Shown here in pieces: positions 1 through 8,419 of a stretch of DNA of 28,811 bases. Under the pieces are notes generated by a model. That model did not search any database. It was not told the origin of the DNA and worked only from the letters and a program-made list of their open reading frames with translations. Location of the stretch: NCBI GenBank assembly GCA_044225565.1, contig JBGAIL010000042.1, positions 1-28,811 of the forward strand, written 5' to 3'. The first letter of the stretch is position 1. Each line of letters starts with the position of its first letter. Source of the stretch: CAVXAE01 sp044225565 (GTDB taxonomy: Bacteria; Pseudomonadota; Gammaproteobacteria; Steroidobacterales; Steroidobacteraceae). The position numbers and the translations under genes are program-made.

Positions 1-419
1 GTGAGTCGGCCGACCCGCTCCTCTGCGGTGCGCCGCGCCTTGCGTGACGATGCCTCTTCCATGGCTCGCTTCACCGCGGGGGCCAGCCGGTTGAGGTTGG
101 TCTTCAGGACGTAGTCCGTGGCGCCGCGCTTCAGCGCCTCGATGGCGCGCTCCTCGCCGAGCGTTCCGGAAAGGAAGATGAACGGCACATCCGGCGCATC
201 GTGCAGGGCGATCTCCAGTGCCGTCATGCCGTCGAAGCCCGGCATGCTGAAATCCGAGAGGATCAGGTCCGGACTGAACTCGCCGAGCGCCGTGCGGAAA
301 TCACCTTCGGTGGCCACTACGCGAGGGCGGCAGCGGATGCCGTTCTTCAGCAGATGACGCAACGCGAGCTCCGCCTCGGTCGGCATGTCTTCCACGATGA
401 GCACGCGCAGGTCCGTCAC
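1..419 (-). CDS. Response regulator receiver protein, 3' part outside window
   Basis: About 139 N-terminal residues are present, and the gene runs off the left edge. They form a CheY-type receiver: acidic pair E10-D11, phosphoacceptor D56 in the block SDFSMP, the switch residue in FLSGT (S84-T86) and the conserved lysine K106 in YVLKTN. After residue 115 the chain becomes charged and helical (many E, R, K), as in a linker to a further domain such as PAS, kinase, GGDEF or EAL, so the full protein is probably longer than a lone receiver. The GTG start is chosen because AAAGGA (426-431) lies six bases upstream; an adjacent in-frame GTG at 422 is the alternative. It starts 18 bases after the kinase gene upstream and is probably phosphorylated by that kinase. 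The output is unknown because the gene is truncated by the window, not broken. Confidence 0.85.
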   Translation of the reverse strand, partial: MTDLRVLIVEDMPTEAELALRHLLKNGIRCRPRVVATEGDFRTALGEFSPDLILSDFSMPGFDGMTALEIALHDAPDVPFIFLSGTLGEERAIEALKRGATDYVLKTNLNRLAPAVKRAMEEASSRKARRTAEERVGRL

Positions 420-437
420 CACAGGTCCTTTATCTGC

Positions 438-1199
438 TCAGGGCTCCCTGCGCTCGGGGAGCGCGAAATAAAAGCATGCGCCACTTTCCGGGGTCGCCTC
501 GGCCCAGATCCTGCCGCCGTGGCGCGCCAGGATACGCCGTGCGATGGCGAGCCCCGTGCCCACGCCGGGGAACTCATCGTCGCCGTGCATGCGCTGGAAC
601 ATGCCGAACAGCTTCTGCGCGTAGCGCATGTCGAAGCCGACGCCGTTGTCGCGTACGTACCAGATGGTCTCCCCTTGCCCCTGGCTGCTCCCGATCTCGA
701 TGCGCGGCAAGGCGCTACGGGACGTGTAGGTCAGCGCGTTCACCAGCAAGTTGTGCCAGACATGATACAAGAGATCGGAGTCCCCGCTAGCGCCCGGCAA
801 CGCCGGCACGACTATCGCGGCCGACGCAGCGGCTCCGCCCGCCGCCTCCACCGCCCGGCGGGCGAGCGCGGTCATGTCCACCGGGCCGCACTTCAGCGGC
901 TGGCGACCTGTCCGGGCATAAGCCAGCAGGCCCTCGATGAGGCGTTCAAGCTTTCCCGCGCTGGCGCGGATGACGGTCACGTAACGCCGGCCGTTCTCGT
1001 CGAGCGATGCGCCGCAGTCCTCCTCGAGCATCTGTGCGAATCCACCCACCGCGCGCAACGGCGAGCGCAGGTCGTGCGAGATGCCATAGGCGAGGCCGTC
1101 CATCTCCCGCGCCGCCTCCGCCAGCTCCGCATCGCGCCGGGCGAGCTGCCGCTCCAGCTCCCCGATGCGGCGATACGCCTCTCCCAGCGTATCGGCCAC
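438..1199 (-). CDS. Soluble sensor-less histidine kinase, phytochrome-kinase-like
   Basis: A 253-residue cytoplasmic kinase with no membrane segment and no recognisable sensor domain. A short coiled coil (residues 1-35) leads into the HisKA H-box GISHDLRSPLRAV with phosphoacceptor H42. The ATPase domain follows: N-box around N150/N154, G1 box DNGVGF (184-189), F box near FQRMH (201-205) and G2 box GVGTGLA (212-218). The C-terminal stretch HGGRIWAEA resembles kinases fused to bacteriophytochromes. The start is GTG, three bases after the ntrX stop, with GAGGA about ten bases upstream, so it is co-transcribed and probably translationally coupled to ntrX. The next gene encodes a receiver, its likely partner. 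With no sensor of its own, it may be controlled by a binding partner. The kinase call is certain; specificity is unknown. Confidence 0.9.
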   Translation of the reverse strand: MADTLGEAYRRIGELERQLARRDAELAEAAREMDGLAYGISHDLRSPLRAVGGFAQMLEEDCGASLDENGRRYVTVIRASAGKLERLIEGLLAYARTGRQPLKCGPVDMTALARRAVEAAGGAAASAAIVVPALPGASGDSDLLYHVWHNLLVNALTYTSRSALPRIEIGSSQGQGETIWYVRDNGVGFDMRYAQKLFGMFQRMHGDDEFPGVGTGLAIARRILARHGGRIWAEATPESGACFYFALPERREP

Positions 1200-1202
1200 C
1201 GA

Positions 1203-2564
1203 TCAGTCCTCGCTCATGTTGCGGAAGTCCACGCCAAGCGCTCTCAGCTTGCGGTACAGGTGCGTGCGTTCCATGCCTACGCGCTTGGCGAGCTGACCGA
1301 CCTTGCCGTTGCACAGCAGGAGCTGCTGGGCAAGATAGGCGCGCTCGAACTGCTCGCGCGCCTCGCGTAGCGGCAGGGCGAGAAGGTCCTGCTTCACCAG
1401 CGATTCACCGCCGGGCTTCTGGCTCGCGAGCTCGCGCTCGATGTCCTCGAGGCGGATCTCCTCCGATCCGCCCTGCAGCAGCAGCCGATGCACCATGGTC
1501 TTCACTTCGCGCAGGTTGTCCGGCCAGGGGTAGTTCCGCAGTCGGTTCTGCGCGGCGACGCTGAAGCGACGGAAAGGCAGGCCCTCGGTATCCACAGCAC
1601 GGTCCACGTAGTAACGGAGCAGTTCCGGAACGTCCTCGGCGTAGTCGCGCAGCGGCGGCACACGCACCAGGAGTGTATTGAGCTGTGCGAGCAGATCCCG
1701 CCGGATGCCTTCGTTACCGGCGCGCGTCTCGACTCCCGGCTGCGCCGAGCAGATCACGCGCGCGTCGAACTTGATGGCCTGCGTGCCGCCGAGCCGCGTG
1801 AAATGCCCGGACTCCAGCACGCCGAGCAGGCTGCGCTGCGCGCTGGGCGGCAGGTCCTCGATCTCGCTGACGAAAAGCGTGCCGCCGGCGACGTTCTCCA
1901 GCAGGCCCAGCTGAGGTCCGGAGTCATTCTCCCTGCCAAAGAGCCGTGAATCGGCATCCGCGTCCCGCAAAGAGCTCCCGACCAGCACGACGAACGGCTG
2001 GCTGGCCCGCGGGCTCTGCTCGTGCAGATATCGGGCAAGCGCCTCGCGGCCGGATCCTGCTTCGCCCACCAGCAGCACGGCCGCGGGATTGCCGCTGATC
2101 TGCTGCAGCTCGTCGCGCAGCTGCTGCATCGCTTTGCTCTTGCCGATGGGCACCATGAGCGACGGCGTGAGCAGCTTGCCGGACTGGCGGCGGCGCCGGC
2201 CAGCGTCGAGCGCGCGCTCCACGGTGCGAAGCAGCTTCGCGAGCGAAAGCGGCTTCTCGACGAAGTCGAACGCGCCGAGGCGCGTGGCCTCGACGGCAGT
2301 CTCCACCGTGCCGTGACCCGACATCATCACGACGGGGCAGCTCGCCGCTGCATTCGTGGACCATTCTCGCAACAACGTGATGCCGTCGACATCCGGCATC
2401 CAGATGTCGAGCAGCACGAGGTCGGGCGACTGGCGCAAGCGCGCGGCCCGTGCCTGTGCGGCATTGGCGGCGATGTCCACCTCGTAGCCCTCCTCGGAAA
2501 GGATCTCCTTCAGCAGACTTCGGATGTCCGACTCGTCGTCGACGACCAGGATGCGTGAACTCAT
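1203..2564 (-). CDS. ntrX: NtrX-type response regulator with degenerate AAA+ domain
   Basis: 453 residues in NtrC-family order. The receiver (1-120) has D9/D10, phosphoacceptor D53 in LLDIWMPD, S82 and K104. An AAA+ domain (about 140-370) and a Fis-type helix-turn-helix (about 395-445, with the recognition segment near ERTHLYRKLR) follow. The receiver and DNA-binding domains look intact. The motor does not: Walker A reads GEAGSGRE (167-174) with arginine in place of the catalytic lysine, Walker B reads FVSE with serine (S233) in place of aspartate, and the sigma54-contacting GAFTGA loop is missing between LFGRE (208-212) and GGTLF (227-231). The start codon overlaps the ntrY stop as ATGA. The partner is NtrY. 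It is inferred to regulate DNA without classical ATP-driven sigma54 activation, either as a repressor or by plain DNA binding. Confidence 0.9.
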   Translation of the reverse strand: MSSRILVVDDESDIRSLLKEILSEEGYEVDIAANAAQARAARLRQSPDLVLLDIWMPDVDGITLLREWSTNAAASCPVVMMSGHGTVETAVEATRLGAFDFVEKPLSLAKLLRTVERALDAGRRRRQSGKLLTPSLMVPIGKSKAMQQLRDELQQISGNPAAVLLVGEAGSGREALARYLHEQSPRASQPFVVLVGSSLRDADADSRLFGRENDSGPQLGLLENVAGGTLFVSEIEDLPPSAQRSLLGVLESGHFTRLGGTQAIKFDARVICSAQPGVETRAGNEGIRRDLLAQLNTLLVRVPPLRDYAEDVPELLRYYVDRAVDTEGLPFRRFSVAAQNRLRNYPWPDNLREVKTMVHRLLLQGGSEEIRLEDIERELASQKPGGESLVKQDLLALPLREAREQFERAYLAQQLLLCNGKVGQLAKRVGMERTHLYRKLRALGVDFRNMSED

Positions 2565-4771
2565 GCCCTTTCCCTCCGCATTTCGGCGAGGCGGTCGCGG
2601 GGGCCCGCGGCGGCCGACCTCGTACTGTCTTTCATAGGCAGCACCACGCGCACGCGCGCGCCGCCTTCCGGACGATTGTCCGCCTCGATTCGCCCACCGT
2701 GCTCCTCGACGATCTTCTTGACGATCGCGAGGCCGAGGCCGGTGCCCTTGGACTTGCTGGTGACGTATGGATCGAATACCCGGCTCAACAGCTCACGCTG
2801 GAAGCCGGGTCCGTTGTCGTTCACGATGAGCACCGCGTACGCGGCGTCGCCGGACTGCTCGAGCCGCGTCATGATCTCCAGGCGCGGCTGGGCAGTGCTC
2901 TCGAGCGCCTCGAGCGCGTTGGTGACCAGGTTGTTGAGCAGCTGGCGCACGCGGCCGCGGTCCGCCTCGATGCTGCCGATGCGCTGGTCGAGCTCGAGGC
3001 GGATATCGGCGCGGCGGTCGAGCGAGCGGTAGAGGTCCGCCACCTCGCCGACCAGGCCGTTGAGCGGAAAGCGCGTGATCTGCATCTCCGGCGCCCGCGC
3101 GTACTCGCTGAAAGCGTTCACCATCTGCTGCATGGTCTCGACCTGCTGCACGATGGTTCGCGTGGAGCGCTCCATCACCTCTGCGTCCTCGGGGATCATG
3201 CTGGCGAGGAAGCGCTTGCGCATGCGCTCGGCGGACAGCCGGATAGGCGTCAACGGATTCTTGATCTCGTGGGCCAGGCGTCGCGCGACCTCGCCCCACG
3301 CGGCGTCGCGCTGTGCCTGCAGCAGCGTAGTGATGTCGTCGAACACGATGATGTAGCCAACGTCGCTGTCCGCCGCGGGAAGCGGCGTGCAAGCGCACAT
3401 CAGCGTGCGCCGGCTCGAGGCTGTGTCGAGATCGATCTGCTCGCGCCATTCCTCGCGGCCCGCGGCAAAGCGCACGGCGAGGGCGGCGACGAATTGCCCG
3501 AGACGCTCGTTGCCCGCGGCAATGTCCGGCAGCATGCGGCCGGTGGCCGCGGATAGATCACTGCCGAGAATCGCTCCCGCGGCGTGGTTGGCGATGCGCA
3601 CGGTGAGCGTGCGATCCAATGCGAGCACACCCGTAGACAGGCGCGCGAGGATGATGGCGAGCCGGGCGCGTTCGCGCTCGACCGCCTGCTGGCTGCGGGT
3701 GGCTTCTTCGTGCGCGCGTCGCAGCCGCTTCGTCATGTCGTTGAACGAATGCACCAGGAAGCCCATCTCGTCGCGAGAGGGCAGCGGCAGCCGGGTGTCG
3801 AAATCGCCTTTGCCGACGGCGCGCGTGCCGGCGATGAGATCCTGAACCGGCCGGGTCAAACGCTGCGCGGAGAAAATGGCGCCGTGGATGGCTGCGAGCA
3901 TCGCGATGAGCAACACGAGAGTGAGCGTGAGCCGAAAGCTGTTCTTGAGAGGCTCGCGCAACGCAGCAAGATTTCCGTACTGGGAATATGCGTTCTGGAT
4001 CGCTTCGGACAGCCGCGCGTTTTGCGGCGGCACCCGATAGATGGCCATGACGTAGCGCGAATCCGTACTGCTGGCGTCCTCGCTGAGTGGTGCCGCGGTG
4101 CGGATGATGTACTGGCCGCCTGCCTCTGGATCCGGCGCCATGTAAGGCCGGCGCTGATTCACCTGCCGGATGAGATCCGCGGGCGGACGTGAAGGCATGC
4201 CTTCCACGGCATTCTCCAGGCTCGCGGCCACCACGCGCTCGTGCTCACCGAACAGCACGATCTCATTCGCACCGCTCTGCCTGCGCGCTTCGTCTACCCG
4301 CATCGCTACTTCTTCCGCTGGCGTCTCCGCCAGGATGCGCGCCAGCCGATCGGTGCGCTGCGAATACTCATGCATGCGCGCATCCAGCGCTTCCTTCGAG
4401 AGCACGAGGGCGGCGCTCAACTCGTCCTTCACTTCCGCGCGGAACCAGCTATCGATACCGCGGTTCAGGAACTCCAGCGAGAACAGATAGACGACGAGCA
4501 GTGGCGCCACCACCAGCGAGCCGAAGATGATCACGGTGCGTGCGGTAAGCCGGGAGCCCGCGACGTGGCCGCGATAGTCTCGCACCAGCTGCCAGATCTT
4601 GCGGGCAAGCAGCACCGTGAGCGCGATGACGCCGACGAGGTTGAGCAGCAGGATCCACAGCTGCAGGCGCCCGAACTCGCTGGAGTTCTGGGCGCTCTTG
4701 GCGAGCAGCAGCAGCGCGCTCAGGCCAATGGTCCCGCAGAGCAGCACCAGACCGACGCGGCGCCAGTTCAT
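2561..4771 (-). CDS. ntrY: NtrY-type membrane sensor histidine kinase
   Basis: 736 residues. Two or three N-terminal membrane segments (about 6-24, 38-57, 78-98) precede an extracytoplasmic sensor region (about 100-278). A further membrane segment (279-300), HAMP (about 300-355), PAS (about 365-485), HisKA with H501 in LAHEIKNPLTP, and the ATPase domain follow (N614/N618, DNGPGF 652-657, GTGLGLA 676-682). This is the NtrY layout, and ntrX follows directly with a 4-base overlap. The ATG at 4771 is chosen because it overlaps the stop of the preceding gene as ATGA; an in-frame ATG at 4933 would add 54 basic, non-conserved residues lying inside that gene. The NtrYX family is linked to nitrogen, redox and envelope responses. 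The signal here is unknown. Confidence 0.93.
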   Translation of the reverse strand: MNWRRVGLVLLCGTIGLSALLLLAKSAQNSSEFGRLQLWILLLNLVGVIALTVLLARKIWQLVRDYRGHVAGSRLTARTVIIFGSLVVAPLLVVYLFSLEFLNRGIDSWFRAEVKDELSAALVLSKEALDARMHEYSQRTDRLARILAETPAEEVAMRVDEARRQSGANEIVLFGEHERVVAASLENAVEGMPSRPPADLIRQVNQRRPYMAPDPEAGGQYIIRTAAPLSEDASSTDSRYVMAIYRVPPQNARLSEAIQNAYSQYGNLAALREPLKNSFRLTLTLVLLIAMLAAIHGAIFSAQRLTRPVQDLIAGTRAVGKGDFDTRLPLPSRDEMGFLVHSFNDMTKRLRRAHEEATRSQQAVERERARLAIILARLSTGVLALDRTLTVRIANHAAGAILGSDLSAATGRMLPDIAAGNERLGQFVAALAVRFAAGREEWREQIDLDTASSRRTLMCACTPLPAADSDVGYIIVFDDITTLLQAQRDAAWGEVARRLAHEIKNPLTPIRLSAERMRKRFLASMIPEDAEVMERSTRTIVQQVETMQQMVNAFSEYARAPEMQITRFPLNGLVGEVADLYRSLDRRADIRLELDQRIGSIEADRGRVRQLLNNLVTNALEALESTAQPRLEIMTRLEQSGDAAYAVLIVNDNGPGFQRELLSRVFDPYVTSKSKGTGLGLAIVKKIVEEHGGRIEADNRPEGGARVRVVLPMKDSTRSAAAGPRDRLAEMRRERA

Positions 4772-5355
4772 ACCGGCAGCGACCATGTGTACCACTCGCT
4801 CTCGCGACGCCAGTCGTCCGTCCAGAACAGCAGCGCACGCAGCGACGAAGGCATGTTCCCGCGACGCACACCCGCGCGCACGCTCACCTGATAATTGCCT
4901 CCTCCGAGCTGCGGCTCGACGAGAATTGGCCACGCGTCCACGCGGCCGACATATTCGATGGCCTCCTCCAGTGTCGCGAAGCTCTCTTGCTTGCCACTGC
5001 GGGTCTCGCGCACGACGAAGCGATCCGTGACCGCGTGATAGGACAGCTCACGCCGCAGCGTGAGATCCACCACGGAGGCGTCGAACCAGAAGCGCCTCTC
5101 GCGCTCGATGCGCGTGTCGAGATCGTAGGTGAGCGTGACGCCGTCGTGCAGCGCGGAGCGGATGGTCGGGTTCACCGGATACTCGATGCGCGCATGAAGC
5201 AGGAAGACGCCGCCATCCACGTTCACGTAGGCGGATCGAACCTCGAGCGTACCGTCGAGTGCATCGGCGAGGCCCACAGCCGCCCACGCCGCCAGGAACA
5301 AGGCGGCGAAGAAGACGCACACCCGCGACGTGTGCGGATGAAAGGCACTGGGCAT
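4768..5355 (-). CDS. DUF4390 exported protein of the ntrYX operon
   Basis: 195 residues. The N-terminus (1-30) is a signal peptide: a basic/polar start, a hydrophobic core FFAALFLAAWAAVGLA, and probable cleavage before DALDG. The mature part looks like a beta-rich periplasmic domain and matches the DUF4390 type that sits between rsmB and ntrY in many gamma- and betaproteobacteria (recognised from family knowledge, not a search). No catalytic motif is visible. The gene begins 30 bases after the rsmB stop, and its TGA overlaps the ntrY ATG. A periplasmic accessory to NtrY sensing is the natural inference from this tight, conserved pairing, but no function is established. Confidence 0.85.
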   Translation of the reverse strand: MPSAFHPHTSRVCVFFAALFLAAWAAVGLADALDGTLEVRSAYVNVDGGVFLLHARIEYPVNPTIRSALHDGVTLTYDLDTRIERERRFWFDASVVDLTLRRELSYHAVTDRFVVRETRSGKQESFATLEEAIEYVGRVDAWPILVEPQLGGGNYQVSVRAGVRRGNMPSSLRALLFWTDDWRRESEWYTWSLPV

Positions 5356-5385
5356 GTTGGCAGCGATCGACGGCTCGGGTTCGGG

Positions 5386-6729
5386 CTACGGGGTTCCGGA
5401 CGTTGTCTTTTCGAGACAAGCATAATAGAACCCATCCGCCCCTGTCGCTCCTCCAGGAAGAAGCTGCAGGCCGGCCTTGCCTGGGAAGGCACCCGGAGGC
5501 GTCACCGGGGCCGGCACGGGGCGGGCCCCCGCCTCCTCGGCGAGGAAGCGGCCGACCAGCTCCTCGTTTTCCGCCGGCAGCACGGAACAGGTGGCATACA
5601 GCAACCGCCCCCCCTCCGCCAGGGCCGAAAAACAGGCATTCAACAGGCTCCTCTGGGTCTCGGCCAGCGAGCCGATGTCCGCCTCGCGTCGCAGCAGCTT
5701 GATGTCCGGATGCCGGCGGATGACGCCCGTGGAGGAGCAGGGTGCATCCAGCAGGATGCGATCGAACGGCCGGCCACCCCCGAACCGCTCCACCTCCCGG
5801 ACGTCCGCCACGACGACCTCGGCCTGGCGGCCGAGCCGTTTCAGGTTGTCGCGAATCCGACCCACCCGTGTCGCATCGACGTCCACCGCCACCAGGGTCG
5901 CCAGCCCGTCCGTGCGCTCGAGCAGGTGACCGGTCTTGCCCCCCGGGGCAGCACACGCGTCCAGGACGCGCATGCCCGCTCGAGCATCCAGCAGCTCCGC
6001 GGCAAGTTGGGCACCAGCGTCCTGCACGGAGACCTGCCCTTCGCGAAATCCTGGCAGAGCACTCACGCCCACGGGCTTGTCGAGAACCACAGCGGTGGGT
6101 GCCCAAAGCAAGGACTGACCTGTGATGCCGACCTCCGCGAGCTTCGCGAGATACTCGGCGACGCTGACACGCGAAGTGTCCACGCGCAGCGCCATGGGTG
6201 GATGTGCGTTGTTGGCATCGAGGATGGCCTCGACATGGCTCGGCCACGCCTGCCTGAGCTCGCGGACCAGCCACTCGGGGTGCGCGGTGCGGCTGGCAAG
6301 CTCCTGATCTACTTTGGCCAGCAGGGCGGTGCGATCGGCAACGAAGCGGCGGAGTACGGCGTTGACCAGTCCCGCAGCCCGCTGCTGGCGGAGGATGCGC
6401 GCCGCATCCACTGCAGCGTTTGCGATGGTCTCTGGCGGATTGCGCGAGTATTCGATCTGATGCGCCGTAGCGATGAGCAGAGCGCGAATCTCGGGCGTGA
6501 TGCCCTCGGGGCGTGAGAGCAGGCTCTCGACTGCCGGCGCCAGACGCAAAAACCATCTCACGCAGCCGAGCGTGATGGCACGCACCGCGGCGCGCTCCGG
6601 CGAGTCTGCGTAGGGCGTTAGTGCCATGTCTGCCGAACGCCCTTCGAAGGCGATGGCGGCCACGGCACGAGCGGCGTCAGCCAATGCCGGAGCACCGGGC
6701 GCCCAGCGGGATTTTCGCGATCCAGACAA
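5386..6729 (-). CDS. rsmB: 16S rRNA (cytosine-967 C5) methyltransferase RsmB
   Basis: 447 residues from the chosen start. An N-terminal NusB-like RNA-binding domain (about 8-140) precedes a Rossmann methyltransferase of the NOL1/NOP2/Sun family. The SAM motif I is DACAAPGGKT (257-266). The two catalytic cysteines sit in DAPCSSTG (C331) and YATCS (C381), fifty residues apart as in E. coli RsmB. The C-terminal GFYYACLEK is typical of the family. It methylates C967 of 16S rRNA using SAM. The TTG start is chosen because AAGGGG lies six bases upstream and the start falls 11 bases after the fmt stop. An ATG at 6771 would overlap fmt by 31 bases and has no Shine-Dalgarno sequence. Confidence 0.93.
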   Translation of the reverse strand: MSGSRKSRWAPGAPALADAARAVAAIAFEGRSADMALTPYADSPERAAVRAITLGCVRWFLRLAPAVESLLSRPEGITPEIRALLIATAHQIEYSRNPPETIANAAVDAARILRQQRAAGLVNAVLRRFVADRTALLAKVDQELASRTAHPEWLVRELRQAWPSHVEAILDANNAHPPMALRVDTSRVSVAEYLAKLAEVGITGQSLLWAPTAVVLDKPVGVSALPGFREGQVSVQDAGAQLAAELLDARAGMRVLDACAAPGGKTGHLLERTDGLATLVAVDVDATRVGRIRDNLKRLGRQAEVVVADVREVERFGGGRPFDRILLDAPCSSTGVIRRHPDIKLLRREADIGSLAETQRSLLNACFSALAEGGRLLYATCSVLPAENEELVGRFLAEEAGARPVPAPVTPPGAFPGKAGLQLLPGGATGADGFYYACLEKTTSGTP

Positions 6730-6740
6730 CGGTATCCCCT

Positions 6741-7712
6741 TCAGCCCAGCCGGTGGCCCAGGGCATTGCATGCGGCGACGAACTCGCGTGCCAGAATCGG
6801 CCGCTTGCCGGGCCTCTGCACCTGCTCGACCTGCAGCCAGCCCCGGCCGCAGCGCACGCGCATCGCATCCTGCTGAAGGCTCGCGATCAGGCCAGATTGA
6901 TTCAATGACGGATCAGTTTCTGCTGAATCAGCAGTATCCGGGTCGAAATCCGTATCAGTCACGCGAGCCTTGAGGATACGCAGCGACTCTCCGGCGAAGC
7001 GCGTCTCGGTACCGGGCCAGGGGTCGAATGCCCGCACCTGCCGGTCGATCGCAGCGGCATCGCGCGACCAGTCGATGAGCCCTTCGGCCTTCTCGATCTT
7101 CGCTGCGTACGTAACCCCTTCGTCGAGCTGAGGCTGCGGGCTCGCCGAGCCGCTCGCGATGATCCCGAGCGCTTCCACGACGGCGGACGCGCCGAGGTCA
7201 GCGAGCCGGACATGGAGGTCCGCACTGGTCTCCCGAGGCCCGATTGCCGTTCGCCGCTGCAGCAGCATGGCGCCGGTGTCCAGGCCGGCATCCATCTGCA
7301 TGATGGTTACGCCGGTCTCTTCGTCGCCCGCGAGGATGGCGCGCTGGATGGGAGCCGCCCCGCGCCACCGCGGCAGCAGGGACGCATGGATGTTGACGCA
7401 GCCGAAGCGCGGAACGGTGAGTGCCGGGGGAGGCAGGATGAGCCCATAGGCCACTACGACCATCAGGTCCGGCTTCCAGTCGAGGAGGGGCGCCCGGCCC
7501 TCGTCGGTCTTCAGCGTGAGAGGCTGAGCGACGGGCAGACCGAGTTCGAGGGCCGCCTGCTTCACCGCGCCTGGCGTGAGCTTGCGGCCGCGGCCGCTCG
7601 GACGATCCGGCTGAGTGAGCACGCCGACGACGGGATGACCGGAAGCCGCCAGCGCACGCAGCGCCGGAACGGCGAAAGCCGGAGTTCCGGCGAAAACGAT
7701 GCGAAGAGTCAC
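6741..7712 (-). CDS. fmt: Methionyl-tRNA formyltransferase
   Basis: 323 residues. It formylates the initiator Met-tRNA using 10-formyl-tetrahydrofolate. The N-terminal Rossmann domain begins RIVFAGTP (4-11). The catalytic triad N107, H109 and D145 lies in NIHASLLPRWRGAAPI and DAGLDTGAM. The C-terminal OB-like domain starts near residue 205. An acidic, low-complexity insert (about 252-275, rich in D, T, S) interrupts that domain and is encoded by locally AT-richer DNA containing a palindrome (6920-6934). The start is the GTG at 7712, ten bases after the def stop and matching the family N-terminus. Its product is the substrate source for the deformylase encoded just upstream, and the two genes are co-transcribed as in most bacteria. 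Confidence 0.96.
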   Translation of the reverse strand: MTLRIVFAGTPAFAVPALRALAASGHPVVGVLTQPDRPSGRGRKLTPGAVKQAALELGLPVAQPLTLKTDEGRAPLLDWKPDLMVVVAYGLILPPPALTVPRFGCVNIHASLLPRWRGAAPIQRAILAGDEETGVTIMQMDAGLDTGAMLLQRRTAIGPRETSADLHVRLADLGASAVVEALGIIASGSASPQPQLDEGVTYAAKIEKAEGLIDWSRDAAAIDRQVRAFDPWPGTETRFAGESLRILKARVTDTDFDPDTADSAETDPSLNQSGLIASLQQDAMRVRCGRGWLQVEQVQRPGKRPILAREFVAACNALGHRLG

Positions 7713-7722
7713 AACCCGCTCT

Positions 7723-8262
7723 TCAGATGGCGCGACGCACGCCGGCCGATGCGGCGCGGGACGTCTTTTCCTTGCGCTCCTTGTCGAGCTTCTTGCGCAC
7801 GCGATCGCGCTTGAGGTCCGAGAGATAGTCGACGAACAGCCTGCCCTCGATGTGATCCATCTCGTGCTGGACGCAGACGGCGAGCAGCTCTTCACAATCG
7901 CGCTCGTACACGGCGCCGTACTGGTCCTGCGCGCGCAGGCGGATCTTGGCGGCACGCTGCACGTCGTCGAAATAGCCGGGCACGGAGAGACAGCCTTCCT
8001 CCATGGTCTCGATGCCCTCGCGGCTCAGGATCTCCGGATTGACGAGCACCAGCGGCGCGGTGCGGTCCGCCGAAACGTCGATGACGATGACGCGCTGATG
8101 CACGTCGATCTGCGTGGCGGCCAGGCCGATGCCCGGCGCGGCATACATGGTCTCGAACATGTCGTCGACCAGACGCACCAGATCCGCGTCGAAACGGGTG
8201 ACCGGCTGCGCGCGCGTGCGCAGCCGCGGATCGGGAAATTCGAGGATGGTTCGGAGGCCCAT
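7723..8262 (-). CDS. def: Peptide deformylase
   Basis: 179 residues, the usual length. It is a metalloenzyme that removes the N-formyl group from nascent proteins at the ribosome. All three family motifs are present: GIGLAATQ (44-51), EGCLSVPG with metal ligand C91, and HEMDHIEG with ligands H133 and H137 and catalytic E134. The C-terminal tail (about 155-179) is basic and lysine/arginine-rich, consistent with ribosome contact. It is the first gene of the leftward operon def-fmt-rsmB-DUF4390-ntrY-ntrX-kinase-regulator and is divergent from the LysM lipoprotein gene. No clear Shine-Dalgarno sequence precedes its ATG. Confidence 0.97.
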   Translation of the reverse strand: MGLRTILEFPDPRLRTRAQPVTRFDADLVRLVDDMFETMYAAPGIGLAATQIDVHQRVIVIDVSADRTAPLVLVNPEILSREGIETMEEGCLSVPGYFDDVQRAAKIRLRAQDQYGAVYERDCEELLAVCVQHEMDHIEGRLFVDYLSDLKRDRVRKKLDKERKEKTSRAASAGVRRAI

Positions 8263-8370
8263 GACAGTGTGTATCGACCCTGCAATGCTGCTAATGTTCG
8301 CGCGCCTGCCCGGGGGCCCGTGACCCAGTGCTCAAACCTGGCATGGAAACGTGCCCCGGCCGGGCCGCGC

Positions 8371-8380
8371 GATTATAACA
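8371..8380. promoter_or_regulatory. AT-rich promoter core between def and the LysM gene
   Basis: In a very GC-rich 157-base intergenic region this is the only AT-rich patch. On the minus strand it reads as a perfect -10 box, TATAAT (8377 down to 8372), which would give the def operon a leader of about 100 bases. On the plus strand the same bases contain TATAAC (8374-8379), about 40 bases before the LysM start, so it may serve both directions. No convincing -35 hexamer is visible on either side at 16-18 bases. Confidence 0.45.
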
Positions 8381-8419
8381 GCGGGGTTCGCTTGCCCCAC
8401 CCGGTTTCAAGGAGGGGAG

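Noticed and set aside
4772..4933. Longer ntrY start giving 54 extra residues
   Set aside because: The extension is arginine/alanine-rich, lies fully inside the DUF4390 gene and is not membrane-like; the ATGA overlap start fits the family.
8263..8419. Riboswitch or small RNA in the def leader
   Set aside because: The 157-base gap has GC-rich inverted stretches, but no recognisable riboswitch core or terminator/antiterminator pair.
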